From MED-G78 sp964275345 (GTDB taxonomy: Bacteria > Pseudomonadota > Gammaproteobacteria > Magnimaribacterales > D2472): a stretch of DNA of 64,000 bases. Below, piece after piece: positions 1-8,602 of this stretch. A program made the position numbers and the translations under genes. Position 1 is the first letter of the stretch, and every line of letters begins with the position of its first letter. Below the pieces are notes generated by a model, which worked only from the letters and a program-made list of their open reading frames with translations, searched no databases and was not told where the DNA came from. Where the stretch lies: the NCBI GenBank assembly GCA_964275345.1, contig CAXYBK010000003.1, forward strand, positions 186,001 to 250,000, in the 5' to 3' direction.

Positions 1-1
1 T

Positions 2-61
2 GCTGCGATTGCGCCTAATCTTTTATCTTCCGAAGGAGTCTATTTACTTGCTAGAAAATAA
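2..61 (+). CDS. C-terminal end of a gene cut by the window edge, possibly metW
   Basis: The first 61 bases read in frame 2 as a short C-terminal tail (AAIAPNLLSSEGVYLLARK) followed by TAA. A hydrophobic, PNLL-containing ending followed directly by rdgB and hemW fits MetW, a methyltransferase-like protein that precedes rdgB in pseudomonads and relatives. The stop overlaps the proposed TTG start of rdgB by 14 bases, which fits an operon. Only 19 residues are visible, so the identity is an inference from gene order. Confidence 0.45.
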   Translation, partial: AAIAPNLLSSEGVYLLARK

Positions 62-653
62 TAAAATACTTTTAGCAACTTCTAATACTGGAAAACTAAA
101 AGAGTTTAGAAAAATGTTTAGTAACTTTGAGATTAAATCTCAGGGTGACCTAGGCATTGATGAGCCTATTGAGGACGGATTAACTTTTTTAGAGAATGCT
201 CTTATTAAAGCAAGGCATGGTGCAGATAAATCAGGAATGTTTTCTGTTGCTGATGATTCAGGAATTGTTGTACCTGGACTAAATTTTGCTCCTGGAATTT
301 ATTCTGCAAGATATGCAGGAGAAAATGCTAGCGACTTAGACAATAGAAATAAAATCATTGAAGAGCTTAATAAACTGAACGTAAAATCTCTTCCGGCATA
401 CTATGTTTGTGTTTTAGTGGGAGTGTATTCTGCAGATGATCCCATGCCTATTTTTTCTAGTGGTGAAATTCATGGTGAAATTTCTATAGAAAGTTCTGGT
501 GATGGTGGCTTTGGTTACGATAAGATTTTTTATCCTCATGGGTATAATTTTTCTATGGCAACTATGGACCCAAAAGAAAAAAATAGAATTAGCCATAGGG
601 CTATAGCTACAAATATATTTTTAAAAAAACTTGAAAGCATTAGAACCAAATAG
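48..653 (+). CDS. rdgB: XTP/dITP pyrophosphatase (RdgB/HAM1)
   Basis: Hydrolyses deaminated purine triphosphates such as dITP and XTP to monophosphates, keeping them out of DNA. The N-terminal SNTGKLKEF segment, the VADDSGI motif, the FGYDKIFYP motif and the C-terminal SHRA motif are all present, and the length of about 201 residues is normal. A TTG at 9 would extend the frame, but TTG 48 is preferred: AAGGAGT lies about 8 bases upstream and the family normally begins a few residues before SNTGKL. The 3' end overlaps hemW by 23 bases, indicating co-transcription and probable translational coupling. Confidence 0.93.
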   Translation: MLENNKILLATSNTGKLKEFRKMFSNFEIKSQGDLGIDEPIEDGLTFLENALIKARHGADKSGMFSVADDSGIVVPGLNFAPGIYSARYAGENASDLDNRNKIIEELNKLNVKSLPAYYVCVLVGVYSADDPMPIFSSGEIHGEISIESSGDGGFGYDKIFYPHGYNFSMATMDPKEKNRISHRAIATNIFLKKLESIRTK

Positions 654-1764
654 CGTTCCTATTTCTTTATACATTCATTTTCCTTGGTGTGAAAAGAAAT
701 GTCCCTATTGTGATTTCAATATTGAAACTGATAAAAAAGATGGGGATGAGGAAGCATTATTATTTGCTATCTTAAAAGATCTTGATAATTCTTCAAAATA
801 TATAGGCTCTAGAAAATTTACATCACTTTATTTTGGAGGTGGAACTCCCTCTTTAATATCTGCAAAAATAATAGAAAAAATTATCAATACACTTAATCAA
901 AAAGAGCTTCTTGAAAAAGATTGTGAAGTTAGTTTTGAGCTCAACCCAAAAGAAGTTAAAGAAGAATATATAAATGATCTGGTTCGTATAGGTATAAATA
1001 GAGTTTCTATTGGTATTCAAAGTTTTGATGCAAACACTCTATCTAGCCTTGAGAGAAACCATGGTGCGGCTGACTCTCTTAATGCCATTAAAGTTGTATC
1101 TAAAATGAAGACAATAGATACAACGATAGATCTAATATATGGAGTTATGGGGCAGGACATTGAATCTTTAAGAAAAGATATAGAAATATTTTGCAGTCAT
1201 GATGTTGATCATTTATCGATGTATCAACTTACTATTGAACCAAATACAATTTTTTATAAAAAGGAGTTACGCCTTCCTGATGATAGTTTGATTGAATTAA
1301 TGGAGACTGAGGCTGCGAAAATATTAAATGCAAAAAATATCCATCAGTATGAAGTTTCTTCTTGGTCTAGAGATAATAAGAAGAGTAACCATAATATGAA
1401 CTATTGGATGTATGGAGATTACTTAGGATTAGGTCCAGGCGCTCATAGCAAGATAACTCAGGAAACTAGCATCAAGAGAATGATTAAACTAAAAAAGTTA
1501 AAGTCATATATCAAAAATCCCTCCAAGACTGTGGACACTAATATTACTTCTGACTCTTATGATTTAGATTTGGCAATGAACCTATTGCGCATCAAAGGCG
1601 GACTGTCTTTAAAGGAATTAGAAACAAGTCATATATATGTCCCAGATTCATTCTTAGAAAAACGATTAAAAGGCATTGAAGAAAAACTTTTAGAAAACGA
1701 TGGGATTAGGGCTACACAAATTGGGTATAAGTTCTTAAACGATACTATTAATTTATTTAATTAA
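631..1764 (+). CDS. hemW: Radical SAM heme chaperone HemW
   Basis: The radical SAM cluster motif CEKKCPYC (Cys20, Cys24, Cys27) is followed by DF, without the fourth cysteine (CxC) typical of true coproporphyrinogen dehydrogenase HemN. This places the protein with HemW, which delivers heme to respiratory enzymes. The FGGGTPS glycine motif and GIQSFD segment are also present, and 377 residues is normal length. The start is a TTG inside the end of rdgB, the order found in many gammaproteobacteria. The 3' end overlaps the convergent trmB by 12 bases. Confidence 0.92.
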   Translation: MKALEPNSVPISLYIHFPWCEKKCPYCDFNIETDKKDGDEEALLFAILKDLDNSSKYIGSRKFTSLYFGGGTPSLISAKIIEKIINTLNQKELLEKDCEVSFELNPKEVKEEYINDLVRIGINRVSIGIQSFDANTLSSLERNHGAADSLNAIKVVSKMKTIDTTIDLIYGVMGQDIESLRKDIEIFCSHDVDHLSMYQLTIEPNTIFYKKELRLPDDSLIELMETEAAKILNAKNIHQYEVSSWSRDNKKSNHNMNYWMYGDYLGLGPGAHSKITQETSIKRMIKLKKLKSYIKNPSKTVDTNITSDSYDLDLAMNLLRIKGGLSLKELETSHIYVPDSFLEKRLKGIEEKLLENDGIRATQIGYKFLNDTINLFN

Positions 1765-2403
1765 TTTTTGAAGGGGGAAGATGAAGATATCTCTGCCCTC
1801 CTTAGCTGCTCTTTGTTGGAATTTTGTTAAGTCAGATTCTTGATAAACAGAACCAGTAAGCTTTTTGTATCCAGACGATAGATTAATAGCCTCTTCAATC
1901 GACTCAGCATAATTTTCCCAATCAGTTGAAATAAATAATTCCCCCTGGTCTTTAATTATTGGATGGACTAGCTTTAAAAAATCTTCTTTAATAAGTCGTC
2001 TTTTATGATGTCTGGCTTTTGGCCAAGGGTCAGGACAAATAATTAAGACGTCATCAAAAAGTGGTTCTTTTATCTGCTCAATTAATAACCTTATGTCACC
2101 TGTAGTGATTCTTATGTTTAAAAGACCAAGTTCTTGTATTTCACCAATTAAATAGCCTATTCCTGCTAAATATACTTCTGAACCTACAAATAAAGTATCA
2201 GGATTATTTTTTGCCAGTGAAAGGATGTTTTCACCATTACCAAATCCTATTTCAAGAATAAGCCTAGAAAAATTAGCTTTTTCACTGCAAATATCTTCAT
2301 AACTATTAATTAAATAGTTAGGTAATAAATTTAGGTTATCTTCTTGGCTTTGTGTAATTCTCCCTCTCCTTTTAACAAAGGAAGGAAGGAACTTATAGCG
2401 CAT
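1753..2403 (-). CDS. trmB: tRNA (guanine-N7-)-methyltransferase
   Basis: Makes m7G46 in the variable loop of tRNAs using S-adenosylmethionine. The SAM-binding EIGFGNGE motif (residues 51-58) and the family signature CPDPWPKARHHKRRL (123-137) are present, with a C-terminal STDWENYAESI segment, in a protein of normal length (216 residues). It is read leftward, 24 bases downstream of rpoH, and may be co-transcribed with it. It shares its last 12 bases with the 3' end of hemW on the other strand. Confidence 0.94.
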   Translation of the reverse strand: MRYKFLPSFVKRRGRITQSQEDNLNLLPNYLINSYEDICSEKANFSRLILEIGFGNGENILSLAKNNPDTLFVGSEVYLAGIGYLIGEIQELGLLNIRITTGDIRLLIEQIKEPLFDDVLIICPDPWPKARHHKRRLIKEDFLKLVHPIIKDQGELFISTDWENYAESIEEAINLSSGYKKLTGSVYQESDLTKFQQRAAKEGRDIFIFPLQKLIK

Positions 2404-2427
2404 TATTTTTTTGAAGAGTCTGCTTTT

Positions 2428-3288
2428 TTATGCGGCATCAGACATAAATGCCTTCAATTTTTTGAGTGCTCCATTTTCAATCTGTCTCACTCTTTCTGCA
2501 GAGATACTGTACTCTGCTGCAAGGTCATGCAATGTAACTTTATCTTCAGATAAAAATCTTCTTTGGATGATATCTTTACTTCTATCATCAAGCGTTTTTA
2601 CTGCTTCGCTTAATCCTGCTAGATTAAGTTCTTGTAATTGATTATCTTCTGCAAGAGTTGCCGGGTCAGATCCTTTATCTTCTAAATATTGAGAAGGTGA
2701 CATCATTTCATCTTCAGAATCTCCACCAACCGGACTATCAAAGGCGGCATCACTGGATGATAATCGATTCTCCATATGTAATACGTCTTTGATCTCTACA
2801 TTAAGATCTTTTGCAATTTTTTCTGCCTCTTCTTTTGTAAGCCATTCAAGTGATTTTTTCTTACTTCTTAAATTAAAGAATAATTTACGTTGAGCTTTAG
2901 TGGTCGCTATCTTGACTAGTCTCCAGTTTTTAAGAATATATTCATGAATTTCTGCTTTGATCCAATGAACAGCAAATGAAACTACTTTAACGCCTCTGTG
3001 AGGGTCGAATTTATCAACCGCCTTCATTAAACCAACGTTACCTTCTTGAATAATGTCTGCTAGTGGCAACCCGTAACCTTGATAAGATCTAGCAATGTGA
3101 ACAACAAAACGAAGATGATGAATAACAAGCTGCCTAGCTGCATCTAAATCATCAGCCTCGTATAATTTTAAGGCAAGCTCCTGCTCCTGTTCTTTTGTAA
3201 GAATAGGTATTGAATGAACACATGCTAGATAAGATTCTATATCCTTACCTGGCGTAGTTAACTGAATTGGTTGTAGCTCTGTTCCCAT
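2428..3288 (-). CDS. rpoH: RNA polymerase sigma factor RpoH (sigma-32)
   Basis: Heat-shock sigma factor. Region 2 is seen as QEGNVGLMKAVDKFDP and SFAVHWIKAEIHEYIL, the diagnostic RpoH box is QRKLFFNLR (residues 133-141), and region 4 ends in a helix-turn-helix (LHDLAAEYSISAERVRQIEN). The length of 286 residues is typical. In many gammaproteobacteria rpoH follows ftsYEX; here it stands alone upstream of trmB. The 53-base AT-rich leader holds a possible -10 (TATAAT, 3346 to 3341 on this strand). Whether an RNA thermometer exists cannot be judged from the leader. Confidence 0.95.
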   Translation of the reverse strand: MGTELQPIQLTTPGKDIESYLACVHSIPILTKEQEQELALKLYEADDLDAARQLVIHHLRFVVHIARSYQGYGLPLADIIQEGNVGLMKAVDKFDPHRGVKVVSFAVHWIKAEIHEYILKNWRLVKIATTKAQRKLFFNLRSKKKSLEWLTKEEAEKIAKDLNVEIKDVLHMENRLSSSDAAFDSPVGGDSEDEMMSPSQYLEDKGSDPATLAEDNQLQELNLAGLSEAVKTLDDRSKDIIQRRFLSEDKVTLHDLAAEYSISAERVRQIENGALKKLKAFMSDAA

Positions 3289-3340
3289 TTATATAAATTT
3301 TTTATAATTAAATATATATATTATTAATATATTTAGACTA

Positions 3341-3346
3341 ATTATA
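3341..3346 (-). promoter_or_regulatory. Possible -10 box upstream of rpoH
   Basis: TATAAT on the minus strand, overlapping the last codons of the cysQ reading frame and about 55 bases before the rpoH ATG. I see no convincing -35 at 16-18 bases, so this is only a candidate. Confidence 0.3.
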
Positions 3347-4230
3347 CCAATTTTTTATAAAATTCGCTTATAAGTCCTAAATATTTGTCTTTTAGGTAGG
3401 TATTTCTGAAGCATACAAAGGCAGGATTTAGGATAGATTCTTCTTTTGTATAGGCTAAAGGTTCTCCTGAAGACATTTGGCATACTCTGCCACCCTGCTG
3501 CCTCAAGCATGCATGTCCAGCAGCAATATCCCATTCAGATGTGGGCCCAAATCTTGGATATATATCAGCTTCATTATCAGCAAGGGCACATAATTTAAGA
3601 GAGCTGCCCTTTTCAACAACAGTATAGTGAATTGGAATTCCGAACATATAATCTTTTATCTAAAAATTGTAAGAATTTCTTATCAATATCAGTTTGATGG
3701 CTTTTACTCATGACTATTCTCAGTGGTTGTCTAGCAGCATGATACTTATCGACTGTAGATGGATCATTTAACATATGACCTAAATATTTTATTGACTTAA
3801 TAAGTTTTGAAGGGCGTTTGAAGAATGAGCCTGACCAAATCTTTCTTTTTGCTGGAGCTGCGATTATTCCAAAGATTGGAATAGAGTTCTCGATAAGGGC
3901 TATATTGACAGTAAAGTCATTTGATTTATTTATAAATTCCTTTGTTCCATCTAATGGGTCTACAAGCCAATATGGTTTATTTGGGTTTGGCTCTTCTGGA
4001 TCGTATGTTTCTTCTGATACTACGGGTATGTCTGGAGTAATTTTTCTTAAAGATTCTGTAATAATGTCGTTAGCTCTTTTATCTGCTTCAGTTACCGGGG
4101 AACCATCAGACTTGATTTCTGTATTGAAGTGCTCAGATTCATACACGTCCATAATTGCAAGAGAAGCCTCTTTTACAGTATGTTTTATTGGATCAAGAAT
4201 ATTAAGTATGAATTTTTGTGTTATTTCCAT
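3342..4230 (-). pseudogene. cysQ: 3'(2'),5'-bisphosphate nucleotidase CysQ, reading frame broken by a one-base indel
   Basis: Inositol monophosphatase-fold enzyme that recycles PAP from sulfate assimilation. The N-terminal part (4230 to 3613) carries the metal-binding EADKRAN, VSEE and DPLDGTKEF motifs. The C-terminal part (GSSLK, GPTSEWDIAAGHA) lies in another frame, ending at 3342. The two join if one A is removed from the A4 run in GATAAAAGATT (about 3653-3656), giving a continuous CysQ of normal size. Either the assembly has an extra base or the gene is recently inactivated. Without the join, the enzyme would lack the last metal-binding aspartate. The ATG at 4230 is the likely start. Confidence 0.85.
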
Positions 4231-4258
4231 ATTTATATACTAGCAGATAGGATGATGA

Positions 4259-5413
4259 CTAATACTGACAGTTAGTTTCAGGAGTATTTTTGTAATCTAG
4301 AACATCTAGCATCCTGAAGAAGATATCAGTATTATCCATTTCTCCTGAAAATAAATGCGCACCTGGACCATAAGCAAAGACTCCAACCGGGACTCCAGTA
4401 TGATTTTTTGATCCCCATGATACTTTTACTGAGGTATCTGATTCATCGAGGATCTGAAGATCTCCTGTTTCATGATCTGCTGTGATAATTAATAGAGTTT
4501 CTTGATCTTGAGTAACAAAATTAATCATATTTCCAATGGTTGCATCAAAGTCTGTAAATTCTGCAAAAAGATATTCCAAATTATTTGAATGTCCAGCCCA
4601 ATCTATCTGACTACCTTCAGACATTAAAAAAAATCCATTACATGTTTTAGAGTTATTGGATAAATAATTAAGAGCAACTTTGGTCATTTCAAGCTGAGTT
4701 GGCATGTCTTTTTCAGTTCTCATGATCCCATCTTCTGCAAACAAGCCTAAAAGATTTTTGTTCGAATTTGTTGTGAGATTCAAAAGATCTGACTTTGAGT
4801 TTAATAAAGTATATTTTTCTTTGTCTATATCAAAAGATTTAAAATATTTAACGCCTCCACCGAACGCTACATCAATTGAAGAGCTTAAAAGCTGTGAGGC
4901 TATTTCTTTTGTTTTGTATCGACTGTCTACATGGGAAAAAAAAGCTGCAGGAGTTGCATGAGTTACTGATGATGTTGCCACCACCCCAGTTAAGTAGCCT
5001 CTTTTTGATAACAATTCAGTAATAGTCTGAAGCGGCTCTTTATCTGGCGTCATTGATAAATATTTATTTTTTGTTTTCTTTCCAGTTGCCCATGTTGTTG
5101 CAGCTGCAGCAGAATCTGTTATTAAATCATTTGAAGATTGGGTTGTGCTTGTTCCAATATAAGGCATTTGATCCAATGCTAATTGATAATTGTCTCCGCC
5201 TATTGCCATTCTTGATAATGTAATGTGATTCATGCCCATACCATCACCAATTAAAAGAATAATGTTCTTGGGTTTATCTTTTTTATCAAAAGATTCAATT
5301 TGATAGATTATAGATTCTCTATCACCTTTTAAAAATGAATCTTCTACTGGCTTAGCAAATAGACTGGAAGGTAGAAAAAGAGATGTAATAAAAAAACTTA
5401 ATGCTAGTCTCAT
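4259..5413 (-). CDS. Alkaline phosphatase (PhoA family), periplasmic
   Basis: Phosphomonoesterase that releases phosphate outside the inner membrane. There is an N-terminal signal peptide (about residues 1-20, ending SSLFA), a metal ligand in LLIGDGMG (Asp57), the nucleophile in TDSAAAAT (Ser101), and TADHETGD near the C-terminus with further zinc ligands. At 384 residues it is somewhat shorter than E. coli PhoA. It lies 2 bases after the upstream lipoprotein phosphatase, so the two form a phosphate-scavenging operon. I saw no clear Pho box. Confidence 0.9.
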   Translation of the reverse strand: MRLALSFFITSLFLPSSLFAKPVEDSFLKGDRESIIYQIESFDKKDKPKNIILLIGDGMGMNHITLSRMAIGGDNYQLALDQMPYIGTSTTQSSNDLITDSAAAATTWATGKKTKNKYLSMTPDKEPLQTITELLSKRGYLTGVVATSSVTHATPAAFFSHVDSRYKTKEIASQLLSSSIDVAFGGGVKYFKSFDIDKEKYTLLNSKSDLLNLTTNSNKNLLGLFAEDGIMRTEKDMPTQLEMTKVALNYLSNNSKTCNGFFLMSEGSQIDWAGHSNNLEYLFAEFTDFDATIGNMINFVTQDQETLLIITADHETGDLQILDESDTSVKVSWGSKNHTGVPVGVFAYGPGAHLFSGEMDNTDIFFRMLDVLDYKNTPETNCQY

Positions 5414-5415
5414 AA

Positions 5416-6279
5416 TTAAGGTTGTAGATTTTCTAATCTCAATTTAGTGGCAGTATTTTCATCATCAGGATACTTAAAATCATATATAGAAGCTTCCCAG
5501 CCACCATACATAGGGTTTGTAATCATGAACCATTTACTTCCCCACATATTTCTATATTTGAATGCCAGCATTTTCCTTTCTTCTGGAGCAAGTGCTGTCT
5601 CTGGTCTTGAAAGAAAATCACTGAGTTGATCGCCTACAATCATAATAATTCTATAATCTTTTGCTATTAGGGCTCTTCTTGAAGTCTTATCTGATGCCCA
5701 GCCTGACTCTCCTTTCATCATAAGAACATCTCTATCTTCATCAAGTGGAAGTTCAAGATCTTTTAAGTTTTTTCTTGTTGCCTCTTCTAACTCAGCCACC
5801 CTATTAGTTACATAAAAAATCTTAACCCCTTTTGATTGGGCCTCCTGTAAGAACTTAGTAACCCCAGCCACTGCTGGAGCGCTGGCTTCATTTCCCCAAT
5901 CTATCCATCCATTTGGATATGAAAGTCCTTTTATAACTGTTCTGGCTTGAAAAGCAGAATTATCTAAAACCGTTTCATCAACATCTAAAATAATTGCTGG
6001 GGGTTTTTCATTAAAATTATCTGTTTGCTCTAATGCAGCCGTCCAATCTTGATCAGACATAGCTTGATCAAGGTATGAAGATGCAGCGGCAAAAGTTTGC
6101 ATATTATTTGCAACAAATTCTGTTGAAGTTTGGGCGTATAAAATACCTAATAAAGACTGTTTTTGAAACTCATTACTAATTGGTTTATCAATATCCTTAT
6201 CATTTACGCTTACAGAAGTAGCACATCCATTGATAAATGCTAGTAAACAAACCAAATATATTGACTGACGTGCTTTCAT
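5416..6279 (-). CDS. Outer-membrane lipoprotein acid phosphatase/5'-nucleotidase, e(P4) family
   Basis: HAD-superfamily (class IIIB) phosphatase of the Haemophilus e(P4)/Hel type, which dephosphorylates nucleotides such as NMN at the cell surface. The signal peptide ends in a lipobox with Cys19 (INGCA), and HAD motif I is ILDVDETVLDN (Asp99, Asp101). The later motifs are present with GDQLSDF near the C-terminal third. The length of 287 residues suits the family. It is the first gene of a two-gene operon with alkaline phosphatase. Confidence 0.9.
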   Translation of the reverse strand: MKARQSIYLVCLLAFINGCATSVSVNDKDIDKPISNEFQKQSLLGILYAQTSTEFVANNMQTFAAASSYLDQAMSDQDWTAALEQTDNFNEKPPAIILDVDETVLDNSAFQARTVIKGLSYPNGWIDWGNEASAPAVAGVTKFLQEAQSKGVKIFYVTNRVAELEEATRKNLKDLELPLDEDRDVLMMKGESGWASDKTSRRALIAKDYRIIMIVGDQLSDFLSRPETALAPEERKMLAFKYRNMWGSKWFMITNPMYGGWEASIYDFKYPDDENTATKLRLENLQP

Positions 6280-6324
6280 GAGTGACTCAGATTATAATGC
6301 TTTTAAACATTTAAAGTTAAAATT

Positions 6325-6486
6325 ATGAACTTAGAATTAATAGAAAATTTAAAACAAATCCAAAATGGCCTTGTTAAACTCAGCATGGATAGAAAAGTCG
6401 TACTACCTCATCATAAAACTTTTGAATTAGTTGAAGAAATGCGAGCTGCTGTTAAAAAATCATTGGAGATTGCTGAAAATGGATAA
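6325..6486 (+). CDS. Small conserved-looking protein (53 aa) coupled to the acyl-CoA isomerase gene
   Basis: An ATG at 6325 opens a 53-residue frame beginning MNLELIENLKQIQNG and ending SLEIAENG. Its stop overlaps the ATG of the following isomerase gene by 8 bases (ATGGATAA), a sign of translational coupling. The sequence is amphipathic and probably helical, with no signal peptide, membrane segment or cysteine. I do not recognise the family. Without this gene the 45-base gap before it would grow to an unusually long untranslated leader. Confidence 0.6.
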   Translation: MNLELIENLKQIQNGLVKLSMDRKVVLPHHKTFELVEEMRAAVKKSLEIAENG

Positions 6487-7336
6487 TGCTACATGCTTCG
6501 AAGTAAATATTAAGAATGGTGTTGCTCATTTAAATATGAACAGGCCAGATCAATTTAATTCAATGACGCGACTCTTCTGGAAAGAATTGCCAGAGATAAT
6601 TAAAGAAATAGATAAAGGTGCTAAAGCGAGAGTCATTTTATTAACTGGAGAAGGTAAGCATTTTAGTTCTGGTATGGATCTTGGTAATTTCTCAGCAGGA
6701 ACTGCAGATAAAAAGAAAGATCCAGCAAGAATGAGAGAGATTTTTTATCATGAAGTATTAGAACTTCAAGATGCCTTCACGGCTCTTGAAGAATGCAGAA
6801 TGCCAACAATCGCTGCAATTCAAGGTGCTTGTGTTGGTGGTGGAATTGATATGGTTGCAGCTTGTGATATGAGATATTGCTCAGCAGATGCTTTCTTTAA
6901 AATTGCAGAAGTAGATATTGGAATTGCTGCAGATGTTGGAACCTTACAAAGGCTACCAACTCTAATACCTATAGCGGCAGTGAGAGAGCTTGCTTATACT
7001 GGTAGAAAATTTGATGCTGTTGAGGCTAAAACGCTAGGAATGGTAAATGAGGTGTTTGAATCTTATGAAGAGCTAATGGTTGAGGTAGAAAAAATTGCTC
7101 AAACTATTGCGAGCAAGTCGCCATTAGTAACAAGAGTTATCAAAAAGCAGATTAATTATGCAAGAGATCATAGCGTCCAAGATTCCCTAGATTATCATGC
7201 AGCATGGAATTCAAGTCTATTAAGTGGAAGAGATATGGAAGCTGCAATGACTTCTTATATGAACAAAGAGACTGGTGAATATGATGATCTTGAGGAGCAA
7301 AAAAGTTTTTGGGAAAAAGACGGTTTAGTCCCTTAA
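6479..7336 (+). CDS. Enoyl-CoA hydratase/isomerase family, delta3,5-delta2,4-dienoyl-CoA isomerase type
   Basis: Crotonase-fold enzyme, probably acting on double bonds during oxidation of unsaturated fatty acids. The oxyanion segments GEGKHFSSGMDL and GACVGGGIDMVAACD are present. Asp124, Glu144 and Asp152 (within AEVDIGIAADVGTLQRLP) have the same spacing as the catalytic Asp176, Glu196 and Asp204 of mammalian ECH1, favouring dienoyl-CoA isomerase over hydratase. ATG 6479 is chosen because the family starts shortly before FEVN and GGAG lies upstream; a longer in-frame start at 6431 lies within the 53-aa gene. The 3' end overlaps yaaA by 12 bases. Confidence 0.88.
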   Translation: MDNATCFEVNIKNGVAHLNMNRPDQFNSMTRLFWKELPEIIKEIDKGAKARVILLTGEGKHFSSGMDLGNFSAGTADKKKDPARMREIFYHEVLELQDAFTALEECRMPTIAAIQGACVGGGIDMVAACDMRYCSADAFFKIAEVDIGIAADVGTLQRLPTLIPIAAVRELAYTGRKFDAVEAKTLGMVNEVFESYEELMVEVEKIAQTIASKSPLVTRVIKKQINYARDHSVQDSLDYHAAWNSSLLSGRDMEAAMTSYMNKETGEYDDLEEQKSFWEKDGLVP

Positions 7337-8092
7337 AAAAACAGGCTCAGTTGGAGTTGATAGTTCCTTTGAAAAGTAATAGCCCTCTTCAGCAAATTTA
7401 TTAATACTTTTTGCATCCTTAATCTTATTTTTAATTAGCCAGTTGGTCATAGTTCCTCGAACTTTTTTAGCATAAAAGCTAATAATTTTATATTGGCCAT
7501 TTTTATAATCTTTGAAGACTGGAGATACAACATTAATATCTTCTGGCATTTTTCCAAGGACTGAAAAATATTCTTTTGAAGCCAAGTTAACTAATAAGTT
7601 AGATTTTTGTGATTTCAACTCATCATTTATATTTGCTTGAATTTTATTTCCCCAAAATTCATATAAATTTGATGCTGTATCAGTTTTTAATTTCGTTCCC
7701 ATCTCAAGACGGTAAGGCTTGATTACATCAAGAGGTCTTAGTATTCCATAAAGTCCTGATAATATTCTTAAGTGCTTTTGCGCAAATTTAACATCACTCT
7801 TGTTAAGCTCGTCTGCTTTTAAGCCTTGATATACATCCCCTTTAAAAACAAATAAAGATGCTTTTGATTCAGCAGATTCAGTTTTGCTAGCAGTCCATGA
7901 TTGATATCTATCAAAATTAAGAGTTGCTAGCTTGTCACTTAAGCCCATTAAAGAGGCTATATCCTTAGGCTCTTTTGCTTTTAAAGTTTTAATTAATTTA
8001 CTCGATTGGCTTAAAAACTGAGGCGCGGTATGATTCTCTGTAGTTGGAACAGAGTAATCTAAAGTTTTTGCAGGTGAAAGAACTATAATCAT
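7325..8092 (-). CDS. yaaA: Peroxide stress protein YaaA (DUF328)
   Basis: Begins MIIVLSPAKTLDY, the hallmark start of the YaaA/UPF0246 family, and continues with the conserved SGLYGILRPLD and MGTKL segments. It has normal length (255 residues). In E. coli YaaA lowers free iron and protects DNA and proteins during hydrogen peroxide stress; the biochemical reaction is unknown. It is read alone toward the isomerase gene and diverges from dctQ across a 36-base gap that must hold both promoters. Confidence 0.92.
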   Translation of the reverse strand: MIIVLSPAKTLDYSVPTTENHTAPQFLSQSSKLIKTLKAKEPKDIASLMGLSDKLATLNFDRYQSWTASKTESAESKASLFVFKGDVYQGLKADELNKSDVKFAQKHLRILSGLYGILRPLDVIKPYRLEMGTKLKTDTASNLYEFWGNKIQANINDELKSQKSNLLVNLASKEYFSVLGKMPEDINVVSPVFKDYKNGQYKIISFYAKKVRGTMTNWLIKNKIKDAKSINKFAEEGYYFSKELSTPTEPVFLRD

Positions 8093-8128
8093 GCTCGTAA
8101 TTCTAACGAAATCTTTAAGAGACTTCTA

Positions 8129-8602
8129 ATGAAAATTGTAGAAAAATGCATAAATTTACTTGGAAAGAGCATTTCTTACCTAATTCCAGTTATGACATTG
8201 CTTATGGTTATCATTATTGTAAGTAGATATTTCTTTGGGACGGGAAGAACTGATCTTCAAGAATTAGTAATGTACATCCACTCCCTTATTTTTTTAGGAT
8301 GCGCTGGCTATGTTTTTAATCAAGATGAGCATGTTCGTGTCGATATTTTTTATCGTGAAGCTTCTTCAAAATACAAGGATGGGATAAATTTAGTTTGTGG
8401 CATAATTTTTTTACTGCCTGTAACGATAATTATTTTTATCTACTCAATCGATCTGGTGAGTATGTCTTGGAGTATTGAGGAAACATCAACTGAACCAGGT
8501 GGTTTAGCTTATGTATATATTCAAAAATCTTTTATATTTCTTTTTCCTTTAACCCTTATAGGAGCTTTCTTATATAAAGCAGTTAGGATTATATGGAAAT
8601 AA
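8129..8602 (+). CDS. TRAP transporter small permease (DctQ family)
   Basis: A 157-residue protein with four predicted membrane spans (about residues 12-32, 50-70, 88-110 and 128-150) and the conserved early RYFFGTGR segment typical of DctQ. It pairs with the large permease in a sodium-driven tripartite uptake system for organic acids or similar small solutes. The dctM gene starts 10 bases before its end. No solute receptor is adjacent; the only one in the window lies 5 kb away on the other strand. Confidence 0.9.
   Translation: MKIVEKCINLLGKSISYLIPVMTLLMVIIIVSRYFFGTGRTDLQELVMYIHSLIFLGCAGYVFNQDEHVRVDIFYREASSKYKDGINLVCGIIFLLPVTIIIFIYSIDLVSMSWSIEETSTEPGGLAYVYIQKSFIFLFPLTLIGAFLYKAVRIIWK

Noticed and set aside
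6261..6298. TTGACT and TATAAT upstream of the 53-aa gene as a promoter
   Set aside because: The spacer would be 26 bases, far outside the workable range.
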